Notes: generated from the letters alone by a model not told the origin. A stretch of DNA of 64,000 nt from Tolypocladium sp. Sup5 PDA-1 (GCA_000750105.3 JPHH03000086.1:1-64000); one strand, 5' to 3'; counted from the first letter of the stretch, positions 1 through 13,579 are shown. A program made the numbers and translations.

Positions 1-174
1 CCCCCCAAAACCTCACCCTCCTCCAGACGAACGCCCTGACGAGCGGCCGCCGCGTGCCCAGAGAAGGGCACGCATGGACGGCGGAGCGCCACTACGAGCG
101 CCAGCCTGCTACGATTGGCTAGCTAAGTAGTTGGCAGCCTATTAAATCACGAATGTTAGCACCTCATGACTTTC

Positions 175-3100
175 CTAGCCAAGGGATGGTGATGAGCGTA
201 CCCTCTCCAAATTGTAGTCATACTTCTCCAGCGCCGCCACGGCATCAGTCCGTGCGTATCCCATGCCAGTCAAGTTCTTGAGGATAGGGTCGTCGTGCAC
301 TCCCTGTTCCGTAAGGGCACGACCTGGTGGCGGCGGGCGCGAGTCCTTGTTTTCATGGTTGTTGGCGGTGCTCGAGTTGTTGAGTCCTGGCGGGGTGGCC
401 GTACTCGGCGAGTCGAGACCTGCAAAGATGGCATCCCAGTCGTGGTTATCGGCGGCCTTTTGCTGATTGCCTCCAGCCGCAGCAGGAGCGCCGGTTGCAG
501 AGCCTGATGACACAAAGTCGAAGCTGCTCTCGTTGCCAAAAGCCGTTGACTCGCTCTTGGTCTGGCTGGCAGGCGGGCTGCTGTCGAACACCGGGTTAAA
601 GTCATCTCGAGAGATGTTGGCAAAGTCATCGTCGGCGGAGCCCTCCTTGGCATCCTCCAGGCCCTCAAAGTCGTCGTCCAGGTCGTCAAAAGCTCCCTTG
701 GCCGCCGAGTTCGCTTGCCCGGAACCGGAAGCCGCCGGCGCCGGTACAGCAGAGCCAAAGATGTCATCGACGATTGTCGTCGGCTTTGGAGCTGCAACGT
801 TGGAGTTGGTTATCGTTGCAGGTGACGATGGTTGCTCCGCACTGTAAGTGAGTTAGCAAGCCATCTACTTCGTACGGCTTGTCATGAGCAGTTCAATTAC
901 CTCTTGTTTGCTGGCTCAGGGGCCGCTGTTGGCTCCTTGGAAGCAACGGATGAGGTTGCATCCGTAGGATCTCCGGCTGTCTTTTTGGACTCTGCTACCT
1001 TTTTAGATTCTGCTGTCGACCCCAGCCCGCTTGACTGCTTCACGCCGGCTTTGTTATGCGGCGATGCGGGTGCAAAGTCGTCATCAAACCCTCCACGTTC
1101 GCTGTCGGACTCGGAGTCGTCATCACGCTCGAGTTCCGAGATGGGCGGGAACTCGGTGGCGAACGCGGATTGAGATTTGGCGCCTTCTGGAGCGATGGGG
1201 CTCTGACTCTTGTTGGAGGTAAACGCGGCAAACGCGTTGTCAAAATCGGCCTTGGCCTTGGCCTGGTCGTTGCTCCCGAAAGGGCCTGATCCTCCCGCAG
1301 CACCAGACTCGCCCTGAGGGGCCTTCGACGCAGTCTCAACTGCATTCATCCCTTGAGCGGCACCGGGGACAGGAGTAGCATTTGGGGTCTCACTCTTCTC
1401 ATCGCCCTCGCTGGTAGAGGCACCCGGGCCTCCCGCGGCAGACCCTCCCGTGCTGGCTGTTTCACCGGGGAAAGGGTTGGACGAGCCAGCGATCGACCCT
1501 TCGGCACGAGATGCGGGAGGTGACACCTGGCGAGACGACGACAGCGACTCTGTCTGGTCGGGGAAGGGTAGGAAGCTGGAGCTGATTTGTCTAGACTCAG
1601 GCGGCGCCGGAGGCTCGGCACTTAGCGTCCCCTGGCGGCTGATATTTGGGGTCGATGAAGCGGTGTTGTATGACCCAACACTTGCGGCAGAGTTTCCCGT
1701 GTGTTGTTGCTTGAAAGCTGGTGGAGGTGGCGGAGTGCTGGTCGAGCCGGCCGGGAACGAGGGGCCAAAGACGTCGTCAAAAGACTTGTCCGGGACAGCT
1801 CTGGCCGGAGGAGACGCAAAGGCGCCCATGATATCCGTGCTTGCGGTCCGCTTGAAGAAGGGGTTGTTGCCACTAGCAGTAGACAGGGCCGGACTAGCGA
1901 CCTGGGCGGATGTCGATATAGGCGAGCTGCTGTCGACTTGGCGAGAGACATCTTCGCCCCCCTTTGCCAGTCCCTCGGCCTCTGCCTTGAGCTTGTCACG
2001 CTCGCCTTCAGTCGTAGCCAGCTGCTTCTTGTTGATGGCAACGAGGCCCTTTTGCTGACGGGCCTCAGACTTCAGCTTCTCGATTTGAGGCTTCAGCTGA
2101 GCAATCTCCCCGTTTACCGCTCGAATGCGCTCCCTCAGGTTGCCATTCTCCTGTTGATCTGCTTGCAGCGAAGCCAAGACCTGCTGGTGCTGAGTCTGAA
2201 CGTCTCTATACGTTCCGTCTAGAGCCATGCATTCGCTCTGCAGCTTCTGTGTTTCGCTGCGCGAGTTCCTCAGCTGCTCCTCGAGAGCGCGGGTGTTTTC
2301 TGCCTCCTTCTCGTAGAGCGTCCGAAGCTGTGCCAGTCTCTGCTCAAAGTTTTGCTTCTGCGAGTTGGTCTGGTTGAGCTCGTTCTGAGTGCTCGTCCGC
2401 TTGGTCTGGACGTCCTGCATCTGCTTCGACAGGGAGCCAATCTGGTTCGAAAGGTTGGCCAGCTCAGTCGTCTCTCCAGTGATGTTCTTGCTTGCCTCTG
2501 GATCATGGTCCTCGAGGAGGTCCTCCGAGTGGGGCTGCTTCGAGGCAGTTCCAGCAGCGTCGCCAGACGGCTGTACGTTCAAGCCCCTGCCGAAAGAGGA
2601 GGACGGGACAAATGGCTTGAAGGTAGAACCGGGAGTTGAGGCCTGGACTGGAGAAGACGGCGCGAGAGCGTACGAGCCTCCTGAAAAGGGATCATTGACA
2701 TTGGACCCTCCAGTGGACATGGTTGTCTGGGCTGGAGCAGCAGCTGGCGCAGGGCTGGGCGTCGACGAATCGAGGCCAAACAAATCTTCCAAAGCCGATT
2801 TTGGCTGCGGCGGAGGGGGCTGCGTCATGGGCGGGGGATCAAACGCCGAAGTCGAAGCCGCCTGGCGCACTTGGTTGCGCATGCTAGGCGGGATCAGGTT
2901 CGTGGGGAGCGTGCTAGGCAACGCTGTCGAGCGGCTCCGCTGCTGTCGAATCAGGAACATGGCAACAGCAAACCCCTCTGGCGACAGGTGTCCCTGGCTG
3001 TTGAAGTCTGCGAGATCCCAGATCTGGGCCAAGGCATCTTCGGAGAGGTTAGACTGGCTGAAGAAGGGGACGGCCTCATCTCCTGTGATGTATCCCTTCT

Positions 3101-4164
3101 TGGTCTTGTCCAGGGTGGCGTATATCTGGTCGAAGCGCTCCTTGTCGGCTGCGGTCACAGCCCAGTCGCCTCCGCCGGCAGCGCCTGTGGTTTGCGGGCC
3201 CAGAGGAGGTCGCCCGAGAGGGCTGCCCGTACGCGGTTGAGCTGACCCGCTCATCTGTCTAGGAATAGCGGACATGCCTGTGTTGTTTGGCGATTGGCGA
3301 GGTCCCGAGATGGATCCGCGCTGCGTAACGGCTTCGTATAGGCCGGCTGGTAGGACGGTGGGCAGCGCCCGGAGAGCACCAGTCTTCATGGAGGTGAGCA
3401 AATGCATGGCAATGACAAACTCTGGGAGCACCAAGGCACCCCGCTGCTCGGTGTCTGCCAATGCCCATATTCTGCCCAGGGTTTCGTTGGGCAGGCCGGA
3501 CTTGTCAAAGATCTGCCGGGCCTGCTCACCCGCGAGCATGTTTCCCTGAAGAGGCTGTCGCTCGAACAAGCCGGTGTACTGCGCCACCTTGTCCGGCGCC
3601 AAGGGAGGGATGCGCAGGGCACCGCCGGTACCCTGCGGTTGAATCGCTGTCGGGACTGGAGGAACCGGCGATGGCGTCGAGGTAGCGAGCTGGATGCCAT
3701 CGAAGCGAGGCAGCGGGCCAGGTTGAAAGGCCAGCTCGGTCCTGGGCTCCCGGCCAGCTTGGGCATGGCCGATGAGACGCAGGACGATGCCGAAGCCTGC
3801 CGGGGTCAGAAACCCCCGGTTCTCCTTATCCGCGATCTGCCATATCTAGAGCGGACGGTGGTTAGTCGGATACGGCGGGACGGGGCCAGCGCGAACGGGG
3901 GGCACCAACTTCTCCGAGGACCCGGGAGTCAAGCCGTGTCTTGTCGAAAAACGAGAGGGCTGCGTCGCCGGTGACGACTCGGAGGTTCTCGGGGTCGGCC
4001 TGCTTGAAGAGGTCGCCGTAGACTCGCTTCTCGTCGGGCGTCAAGTTGAGGTTGGGCGCAGCTGCAGAGGTAGCGTGGTCAGCCAAGACCGCTGCCGTTC
4101 TAGGACGCATCACCGGGCGGGACGGAGATGGGATACCAGAATCAGCGCCAGTGTCCGTAGACAT
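175..4164 (-). CDS. EDE1: EDE1-like endocytic scaffold (three EH domains, coiled coil, UBA)
   Basis: Early-arriving scaffold of clathrin-mediated endocytosis at the plasma membrane, of the Ede1/Eps15 family. Exons 3910-4164, 901-3845 and 175-841 sum to 3867 nt (1288 aa). Intron 3846-3909 has branch ACTAAC and rejoins the first EH domain so that it reads LGE-IWQIAD. Intron 842-900 carries GCTAAC. EH1 lies at about residues 25-115, EH2 165-255 and EH3 317-405; each keeps the conserved Trp of the NPF pocket (IWQIAD, IWALAD, IWDLAD). A proline/serine-rich stretch and a Gln/Glu-rich coiled coil (about 545-710) follow, then a low-complexity tail and a C-terminal UBA domain (about 1245-1285, LTGMGY...). 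This matches the family order. An in-frame ATG 48 nt upstream (4210-4212) would add 16 residues; I chose 4164 because the residues after it look like the native N-terminus. The gene is divergent from GLR1 across about 1.5 kb. Confidence 0.93.
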
Positions 4165-5638
4165 GATGTTGCATAGGGGGGAGGCTCTCCCGTCCCTGGC
4201 AGCGCAAGGCACAACGTCGTGGGGTTGCGTGGGCTGGGCGGCGCTGGACGCGCTGGGCTGGGCTGCAGTGAGTCGGGGGCGAGGTGAGCGGCTCGGTGGT
4301 TGATGACGGAGCGCGGACTCAGGCTTCTAGGCTTTGCAACGGCCGTCGAGAAGCGCCATGCAACGGTGGGAGGGCGACCTTGTGGCCGAGGCTGGTCTGG
4401 CGAGGGATTCGTAGATGGGAGAACAGAGGAGGCTGAGCTGGCTTGGGGGAGAGGCCCGTCGGGTCGGGTGGATGTGGACGATCGTCAAGCCTGGAGGCTG
4501 GTGGTGTTGGGCTGTCGGCTGTAGCGAGCTGTGATTCGGTGGCTGAAGTTGGGGTACCTGTGGCGCTATTGGCAGTTGGCGCAGGGTGAGGTGCAGACAG
4601 GTGGCAGCTGGAGCTCCCCCGACTGTGGCCGTGCGTGAACTGGCTGTGGCTGAGGTGAGTCAACCACCAATGAAGCTTCCAGAAAAGTGACGCCATCGCC
4701 GTTGAGGAGAGCAAGCAAGCACCACGTTGTCTGTGCTGATTTGTTCATTTACTGGGAATTTTTGCCCGCTTGGCTTTGCCGCAGGCTCTTGCGACCACTG
4801 GCAGTGGGCCAATCCGCACTGCAGCTTTGGCAACTGGACACCGCTGTTTCGGCGTCATCTCAAGCTGCAATCTGGGGTAGCCGGGGGCATTCGTACGTCC
4901 CCTTCTGGTCGCACAAAGCCTAGTCCGTACATCCAACCTTGCCAGAGTTTTGAACGGCCTGCTTCTTGAGAATGCGGTTTATTTGATAAACTCCGGTCAA
5001 GGCTGCTTACAAACCCAAGTCTGCGGTGCGTGCTGCCTCGTCCCGTCGACGCACGACAGACGAGCATCTCGCCCGTGGGTAATCTCAAATACCAGTAGTC
5101 CGTAGTCCGTACCAGTACTCGTATGTATACGCCATGACAATTCCCTTGTCGAGGCGACTCGGGACAGCAACGGCGCTGTCCTCGGGCCCGGTCGGTAGCG
5201 AAAACGCCGTTTCGGTGGGGCGGTGTGTAGGGTAGCTCGGCATCGTGTCTTGATCATGCGGGCATCAACTCATCGCCAATAGCACTCGTCCCTCTTAATT
5301 GATGAATTGATTTGATATGGCGCGCAGCACCATCATTTCAAATCATTCGTATGCCCCTGATTTGAGGGCCCACGCCCACGCCCACGCCAATGATTCCAGG
5401 TCCCGCGCCTCGGCTGGGCGTCTGGTGTGGATTACTCAGCTCCAGCTGCTAATCCACCCCTGGCATCGACCCGGATTCGCCGGGCGCTGCGTGGTGTCGT
5501 GCTCAGCGCAGCAACGGCAGGCTTCAGACAATTCTCGATACAAGACGTCATCCTTTCCACCCCACCGCGATATATCTACCCACGAGCTCCCGTTGCCGTC
5601 GTCGTCGTCCTGGGACAACTCGCTCGTCCGCTCTGTCG
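4165..5638. promoter_or_regulatory. Divergent intergenic region between EDE1 and GLR1
   Basis: About 1.47 kb separates the two divergent start codons, so it should hold both promoters. I see no credible coding sequence. It contains copies of the dispersed TAGTCCGTA-type oligomer (4920-4930; cluster at 5093-5130) and three CCCACG hexamers at 5369-5386. I could not identify a clear TATA box or binding site for a named factor. Confidence 0.6.
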
Positions 5639-7213
5639 ATGCAACCACTCGCCCTCGCATCCCGCGCCTCATCCCTGACATCGAGAGCTGCCCCGCTGCG
5701 AATAGCTTCACTGTCCCGCCATCTGTCCACGACCGCGCCCGCCATGGCCCCCGTCACCAAGGAGACGGACTACCTCGTCCTCGGAGGCGGCAGCGGCGGC
5801 CTGGGCTCGGCCCGCATGGCCAGCTCCAAGTTTGGCGTCAAGGCCATGGTCGTCGAGGCCAAGCGCCTGGGCGGAACATGCGTCAATGTTGGGTATGGAC
5901 AGCCCCCTCCAGCGATTACTTGCGATTGCCGCTAACAAGCCAACTTGCTCAGCTGCGTCCCCAAAAAGGTCACCTACAACGCCGCGGCCATCGCCGAGAC
6001 CCTGCACGACTCCAAGTCCTACGGCTTTTCCTTCCAGGAGACGGCACCGTTCGACTGGACCACCTTCAAGACGAAGCGCGACGCCTACATTAAGCGCCTC
6101 AACGGCATCTACGAGCGCAACCTCACCAACGACAAGGTCGAGTACCTCCACGGATGGGGTCGCCTGCTGTCCAAGAACCAGGCCGAGGTGACTCTGGACG
6201 ATGGCTCCAAGGTCATCGTCAACGCCAAGAAGATCCTCGTCGCCGTCGGCGGGCACCCCAACCCGCCCCCCAACATCCCCGGCGCCGAGCACGGTATCAA
6301 CAGCGACGGCTTCTTCGACATCGACAAGCGGCCCAAGAAGGTCGCCATTGTTGGCGCTGGCTACATTGCCGTCGAGTTCGCCGGCATGTTCAACGCCCTC
6401 GGCACCGAGACCCACCTGTTCATCCGACACCCTACGTTTTTGCGAAACTTTGACCCCATGATCCAGGAGACTGTCACCAATGAGTACGAGCGCCTGGGCG
6501 TGAAGCTGCACAAGCAGTCCAACGCCACCAAGGTTGAAAAGGACGCCAACGGCAAGCTCACGGTCACGTACAAGGACGACAGTGGCAACGAGAGCTCCGT
6601 GTCCGATGTCGACCACCTGATCTGGGCCATTGGCCGCACCCCCGAGACCCGCAACATTGGCTTGGAGGAGGCTGGCGTCAAGCTCAACGAGAAGGGCTAC
6701 GTCGTTGTGGACGACTACCAGAACAGCAGCGTCGACAACATCTACGCCCTCGGTGACGTGACGGGCCAAGTGGAGCTGACGCCCGTCGCCATCGCCGCCG
6801 GCCGCAAGCTGGCCCACCGCCTGTTCGGACCGGCGGAGTTCTCGACGGCCAGGCTCGACTACAGCAACATCCCCTCGGTCGTCTTCGCCCATCCCGAGGT
6901 CGGCAGCATAGGCCTGTCGGAGCCTCAGGCCATCGAAAAGTACGGCAAGGACAACATCAAGATCTACAAGACGGGGTTCACTGCCATGTACTACGCCATG
7001 ATGGACCCCGAGCAGAAGGGCCCCACAAACTACAAGCTCATCGTCACTGGCCCGGAGGAGAGGGTCATCGGCCTGCACATCATGGGCCAGGGCAGCGGCG
7101 AGATGCTGCAGGGCTTCGGCGTCGCGGTCAAGATGGGGGCCACCAAGGCCGACTTTGACAGCTGCGTCGCCATTCACCCCACGAGTGCCGAGGAGCTGGT
7201 TACGTTGAAATAG
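5639..7213 (+). CDS. GLR1: Glutathione reductase (NADPH), probably mitochondrial and cytosolic forms
   Basis: Reduces glutathione disulfide with NADPH; FAD-dependent class I pyridine-nucleotide disulfide oxidoreductase. Exons 5639-5892 and 5953-7213 give 504 aa. The intron (donor GTATGG, branch GCTAAC) splits the Gly codon inside the redox motif; splicing restores GTCVNVGC with the catalytic pair Cys81-Cys86. The FAD dinucleotide fold (GGGSGGLGSA) is at about residues 50-60 and the NADPH fold (GAGYIAVEF) lies mid-protein. The dimer-interface motif HPTSAEE near the C-terminus carries the proton-relay His493-Glu498. The first 35 residues are Arg/Ser/Ala-rich without acidic residues, like a mitochondrial presequence. 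A second in-frame ATG at 5744 starts just before the enzyme core and would give a 469-aa cytosolic form, as alternative starts do in yeast Glr1. Confidence 0.96.
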
Positions 7214-10200
7214 ACGACATGTTTAGAGCTGCTAAAAGATGGACAAGATATGTAGAGCTGATGCCATAAATGATAAATTTTTGTTAACTTCTGTGCGTCG
7301 ACTGCGGACTACTCGGTACTGATGGCCGTTCCTTGTCTACCCTCGTGAGCCCCTTTTGACCCGAAAGAGGATGGATGGCCTTGTTCCTCAACCTTCGCTC
7401 GAACGGCGGCTTCCAGCTCGATTGTCGATGCCGGTCTTTATGCTGTCCACGTTTCGGTACGCTGGATGCTGGCAGTTGAGGACGAGGATGCATCTACAAA
7501 AAGGGGGTTGAATTGGAGCCCATCTTCGATACACATCAACCCCCCTGGCCAGCCTCGATACTTGACACAGCGCACAAAGCTAGACCGTGCCCGGCTGCGG
7601 TCGTTCAGCTTGAAGCTCTCAACTTGAGCGGCGGGTTCGGCCAACCATTCACCATGTTCATGTGACAAACCCAACATATACTGCCCCTGAGCTCGATCCG
7701 GGATGGGCAGACGATACAGACGCCTGTTATTCTGGGACAACAGATCGCGGTATCGAGTCGATACTGTCGCCGCCGGATGCAGTCGCGAGTGATCTAGATG
7801 GTTCCTCGTCGGACGACTTGCGATGTTGGAATAGAAGCAAAGTACTTGGTAGCTCCTCATGGCAACATGGATGTGAGCCCAAGACTGAGTATTGCGAACC
7901 TAGACTGAGATGCTTAGAGACGAGCCAGGAGTCAGGTACGAGAGGTCCTCGCAGCCTCGTAGAGCTCTTGTCTTGGGCTGATGTTATGGTACGTAAGGGT
8001 TTCGACGACAGCTTGAGAGAGAGAGCGGAGACTGATGGACAACAGTGAGGAACTGTCTCTACTGCCCAGCAACTACGCTGACAGCAAGTCTCGAAGCACA
8101 ATTCCACGGTGATTCACATCACTCCTATTTTGACATGCCATCTATCCCATCCTCAAGGAGTGTTCACCGAAACCTAGGCTCAGCGCCTCACGCATACCGT
8201 CCACATCGCCCGATCAATGTGGCCACGCTCTAATACATGCGAATCTCCCTTCTCCATGCAAGGCATCCTGCCCGTCGCCGCACGCCGCACGCCATCACGC
8301 ATTCCGTGTTCAACCGGGGAGGGAGGATGGCCTTCCATGCCGTGGCAACAACAGTTCACAGTCTGCGATCACCAGCCCGTCTCACGATCGCAGGGGGGGC
8401 CTAGGGCGCCTTCCTGGCAGCGAAAAGGCGTCGTCGCATGGCATGAACAGAACAGGGCGGCGGCCGCCGTTGCGCCGCTCGTCCTTTTGGCATCCCTGTC
8501 GGCATAATCACGAAATACTAGTTTGTATGTATGTCCCACTGCCATGCGGGAGCACCAATACAGAATGCAATCTGAAACGCGGCAGTTCCTCCTTGTGTCC
8601 ACGTCGAGGGCGTCAGGGCAATCAAACAAACTGAGCATCCCCGTACCCTTCATTTGGCAGTACGGATGCGTTGCTGCTCCGGCGACACGGCAGATCTGGA
8701 CGTTTCCGCTTCGGGTGCGCTGCAGAGCATGACACAACAGGCCTGGCCCCCGGGGCTGCAGCGGGCGGCAAATACGACAATCTCACGCCCGTGGATGCCA
8801 GCCGCTCTGACAGAGGCCCCAGGGCGCGCCTGGCAAGGCGGACTCGGATACGTACGGCATGGGGTACCTATCCCGTTCGGGAGACTCACAGGTTGTGCGA
8901 TATTGCCAAGGACGATGTCTTGCAGAGCGCTCTGCATGGTCCAGACTCCACGCACCGAGGCGATCCCCAACAAGGCCACGTTGAGGCACGAGAAGCAGAG
9001 GCATCCGCAGCCCAAACCTGGCCCAGCCGTCGCAGCGTCGTACGGCATCCTTGGTCAAGCCAGAGCCAGTGGCGACGCAAATTTTCAACCTTGGCAGGGA
9101 CAGAAGCCCATCGCCCACGATCAACCCGGGCACGGAACACCACCACCACGGCAACAGGCCGACGCCTGCGCCCCGGGGTGAGAAAACTCTTCCCTCGCCT
9201 GGAGCAGTCCATCGGTGGCGGCGGCGTGTGCCATTGACCCCAACGCCACCTCCGCAAGGCTGCCTGTCAACGCGGAGGTGGAGGGTATCACAGGGTGGGC
9301 ACAGTTGGAGAGTCGGGGTCAGGAGGTGGCATTGAGGCAACCGCTCGGCTGGGAAAGACGTCTTACCCCAGACGCAGGTCACTCGCCCCAGCCCAGGAGC
9401 TGCATGGGAGACTTTCTCGTCACAGACGGACGCGACGGTCACCCAGCCCCTTGGTAGGGTCGTGTTGGTGGCGTTCTGCACCTGTTGGTTATGCCGTTTC
9501 CCAGTTTCCACAGAAGACTCAATCGTCCCGACAATGTGGCTCGGCCGGGGGTATCAGAAGCTGCCGCATGATGTGCTCGATCGCCAGCTGTTCATTGTTG
9601 TTGGATTGACAGCTCAGAGTTGCCAGAGTTGGCGGCGGAGAGTGCTCGGAGTTGCGGGAGAGAGAAAGAGAGAGCGTTGTTGAACAACTCTCGGAAACAA
9701 GAGCAACCGTGCGGCAAGCAGACTCAAGCGCCGGCCGTAAACCCGAACAAGGCGTAGCTAAAAGACTGGGTCGATCAAATGCACGGAGTTGCCGCCGATG
9801 GCCCCCGGGGGGTATACGACATCTCGCTGGCTATAGCAAGATTTCAAGATTGTGCGTATGCACGTACATAGTCCGCAAGAGCACCCGCATCACAAAAGTT
9901 ATGAAGACTTGTGGAACTGCAGCCACGGAATGTGGAAAACGTCCATGAGCAACAAAAAAAACCAGGTAAGAGTGAAGTTGACAACTCACCTATCACGAAG
10001 CTCGCCGTGCCGCGCGTTTGAAACGGGGAGCAAACTCTCCATTCATGCAGCCGGCTGCATATGGCCAAGATGCGGGCCAGAGGTGACTTGGCCCCGGAGC
10101 CCGTGCCTCCGGGAGTCATTGTCAGTGCTGGCGCTTTGTTCACGGGCTGTTGGCCTGGCAGAAACAAGGATTGGCAACTCGAGGATAAAGGACCCCAACG

Positions 10201-11301
10201 CTCGCCATCGAGTTGACAGGTCCGACGCGCGGGCTGGGCCATGCAAGGAGCGTCCGTACCGTGGCTCTGCAGAATGTCGTGCCGACCCAACACGCACGCA
10301 ACGCAATGGGTATGCGAGTGCTTGTGTGGCCGAGGCGCAGCAATGATTGCGAGCCGTCCGTCTCCTGGGGAGCGGCTTGCGTACGGCAAGGTAGGTAGGA
10401 TCGCTTCTGTGCTGTGCCGTCATGTTATTAGTCGCACGTACGAATACAGTACGAGTACGCCGCGAGCGAGTGAGTGCCTGAGGAACTCGCGACTCGTGCG
10501 ACGTGACGGGCGGCACCCGGTCCAGGCCCGTGTGGCTTGGGGAAAGGTGCAGTCGAAGCTCCTCTTGGCGGGCATATCAAGACTCTTCCGAGAGGCACTT
10601 GCGAAGGAAGAAACGGTGGCTGAGTGCTGAACTCGATGGCGTCTGGTGCTAAGACGATGGCCCAGAACGACGGACGATCGTCTGGAACATGCGTCGGGCA
10701 AGCACCGAAACGCGGTGTTGGTGGACTCGTTGGACCAACACTTGGATATTCGTAACTTAGCCAATTCCACAAGCGACGGGAGGCACGGCTCGAGCCTCGG
10801 GGTGGGAGTGGAGCGAGCCTCCATCGTGGGACCCCTTATCAACGCCACGCCATCGAAACCCCACGAACCGAACACGGTTCACAGTTCTGCGCCGTGCACA
10901 GGGTCGTCGGGACTGGAGTCTGGAGCCGCAGGTGATATGTGATGTGACCTGTAAGCCATGCGCGCACAGACCGATTGCTCTGAGATGAGGCGACACGCCA
11001 GGGTCCGGCGCGCGCTCAGCACAGGCCATCATCATCATCACCATCGTCACCAGCACTCAGCATCAACCACCTCTGGGCGTCTTCCTCGCCCAGGCGGCGC
11101 GCCCGGGGTGTGAAGATCTCGCCAGCTAGCGTGGAGCGGTGGCCCGGAGGCGGCATGCATGTTGGTTCAACGACGGCCACCGCGATGACGCCCTCCCAGA
11201 CGCACGGCGCGCTCCGTTGTTGCCGTTGGCCGTCCATCCAACATTGGCAGACAATGGCCGGCTGCGCAATTTGTCAAGTGGCAGCACCCTGCGATGGCAG
11301 G

Positions 11302-11320
11302 CAGTCAGTCAGTCAGTCAG
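11302..11320. repeat. (CAGT)n tetranucleotide microsatellite
   Basis: Four full CAGT units plus a partial unit in the gene-poor region. No gene overlaps it. Confidence 0.8.
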
Positions 11321-12430
11321 CCAGTCCACTAGCGCAGAGAGGGCATGCTGGAGACCTTTGCGAGATGCAAGCCCTGCTGCTGGAAGCCCCAAAGTGCGGG
11401 GGAAGGACGTCGCGAGATTGTGATCTGTCACATCCCAACATGTGGAAATGGAGACGCTACGACGCAAAGCTGAGGGGGACAGGAGCCACGCCGACGCGCC
11501 TTGGCTGGACTGCCCGAGGATCCAGGATTGGCGCTGTCTGACTGAGCTATTTTGGCACGAACCGCTGGCCGGCGGTGTGCAGGTCGCACAAAGAAATTAG
11601 CACTCTGTTGATGCCGACGATAGTTGTAGATGAGGGCGCGTACGTATCGGTACTCCGTGCCCGTATGTGAGACCGAGGCACGCCTCGCGCGCAAGGATCT
11701 GTTGGGGGCTTTGCTGGTGTTTTGCGGCGGCGACGTTGATGTGCACGAACAAGAGAGGATGTCCTCGGCAGCAACTCTCCCGGATACCGCACTACGAGTA
11801 GTCCGTACACTAGGTATACCCGTATACCCGCTCAGGGGCCATTTTATCCATACATACCTACCCCAGAGCCAGAGGGTCCAGGATGGCAACTCCCATTTCG
11901 GCATTCACTGCGCCAGTCAGCGGCCGATCCAGGTAAACCCACGTACAGTACGAGTAGGTAGAGTAGATGGCCGTCTCCGCCAACGTCCGTGCCGCCAGGT
12001 GATGCAGACCTGCACTGCCGCTCTCAACTTTGCACTCGTCGTTGATTCCGAGCCCAGCCAGCCGATGAAGCTGGAAGCCAGGCTGTTTTGCCAGGAACCA
12101 ATAGGAGCCACGGCGCGCCTGGCAACCGTTGCGTTAGCATGCAAGGCCCCTCGCCGCACCAGAGTAGGCCAGACGCCGATAGAAGCCAGCACAAGGTTCC
12201 TCACAGCCGTACGAGTACGAGGAGCTGCACGCCCAACAAAGCCGGTGGTTCGCCCAGGAGAGGCAGCAAGGTGGCGCCTTGGGCTTTGGCGCCTTGCCAG
12301 GCTCGCCAACAAGGCGCCTGCTCCGACAGCCAGGGCCCTGGATGCCTCCAATGCAACGCATGCCCCGACGCCAGCCTCACCGGCCCTGTCACCACCGGCC
12401 GCTGGGAGGCCTGCTTCCACAGAATACCCA

Positions 12431-12486
12431 GTCCGTAGTCCGTAGTCCGTAGTCCGTAGTCCGTAGTCCGTAGTCCGTACTCCGTA
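12431..12486. repeat. Heptamer tandem array, unit GTCCGTA
   Basis: Seven perfect consecutive copies of GTCCGTA and an eighth with one change (CTCCGTA). The unit is the same sequence as the dispersed oligomer TAGTCCGTA found singly across the non-coding parts of the window, including 12556-12575 just downstream. Confidence 0.95.
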
Positions 12487-13579
12487 GTGCATGAGCCTCT
12501 CACAGCTCGTCTGGTCCTGTCGCGAGGGCGCGACGACGTGAGACTCCAAGCTCACGTTGTGCTCCGTAGTCCGTACATGGCCAACGATGCATCGTTGCAA
12601 CTCGGTAGGTGGTCATGGACACTCAACGGTGCTCCGTAAAAGGCACCACTTCGGCTCCGGAGAGGCGCCGACGATGGCGCCCACATGCCGCATCTTTGTC
12701 GAATTCTGTTCGTCTACGAAGTATGATACGTAACTCGGCACGGGCGATGGACGTTGTCACCAACGCTGACGTTCACAACTCGCCCACGCCGCCCCGTCCA
12801 GACGCTCGGCCCAAGCTTGACAAGCCAAAGCCAAGCGATACGCCAAGCCGAATCGGCGATTTTCCTGGCTTCCATCTTCCAGTGCTACTACACAATTGTG
12901 CCTTTCGCAAGCAGGGGGGGCGTCTCTTGTTGGTTTACTCGTAGTTGGGTTGGATGGCGGTTGGATAGACCTCAATTGACAGCGAGGGGGGCCACAGGGG
13001 AGGCGTCCGCCAGGGGACTTTCAAGCTGCACACCTACCACCAGCATCTGTGCGACGCTGTCTTGTTGGCTGTTCGCACATCTAACAGGTCCATGGAGCCT
13101 GGCGCTGCTGCCGTTCAACTCCGCGGACGTACGACCCAACGAGCAGAGCAGAGCACCGTCGTCCTTTTTTTTCCTTTTTTTTTCTCTCTTTCGCAGTGGG
13201 ATGATTTCGGTGGAGCTGGACCATGGGGATATCTCTTGGCAATCAATCGGGGATCTACGGACTACCTACGGACGTAGGTAATTTCCAATTTTTTTTTACG
13301 GACCTACTCGCGCTCCTCCTCCACCCCCTGCCGTCCGTCCTCTGCCCATGGGGTGCGCGGGCCGGTGGAGACGGACGTGGAGCAGCATATAATCAAAAGG
13401 CACTTACGGACTACACGGCGTCTGGAGAATGGAGTAGTCCGTAGCTAGCCACAATTTTAAAATTTGAAAAAATAAACAAAAATCGGACGAGGCAAGGGGG
13501 TGGGAAGTGGGAATCAGGGCATCTTCTGACAGCCAAGACACTCCGCGCATGCACAGACACCGACGAACTGGCACTCGGC

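Noticed and set aside
5317..6093. 258-codon plus-strand frame starting at ATG 5317
   Set aside because: It overlaps GLR1 in another frame and has no domain. It would be an inhibitory overlapping uORF only if transcription starts upstream of it, which cannot be shown here.
5708..7177. 489-codon open frame on the minus strand
   Set aside because: It is the antisense of GLR1. The GC-rich third positions of the real gene create long complementary frames, and the peptide is Val/Leu/Asp-rich without domains.
12431..12486. CRISPR-like array
   Set aside because: Units are 7 bp and contiguous with no spacers, and the organism is a fungus. It is a microsatellite.
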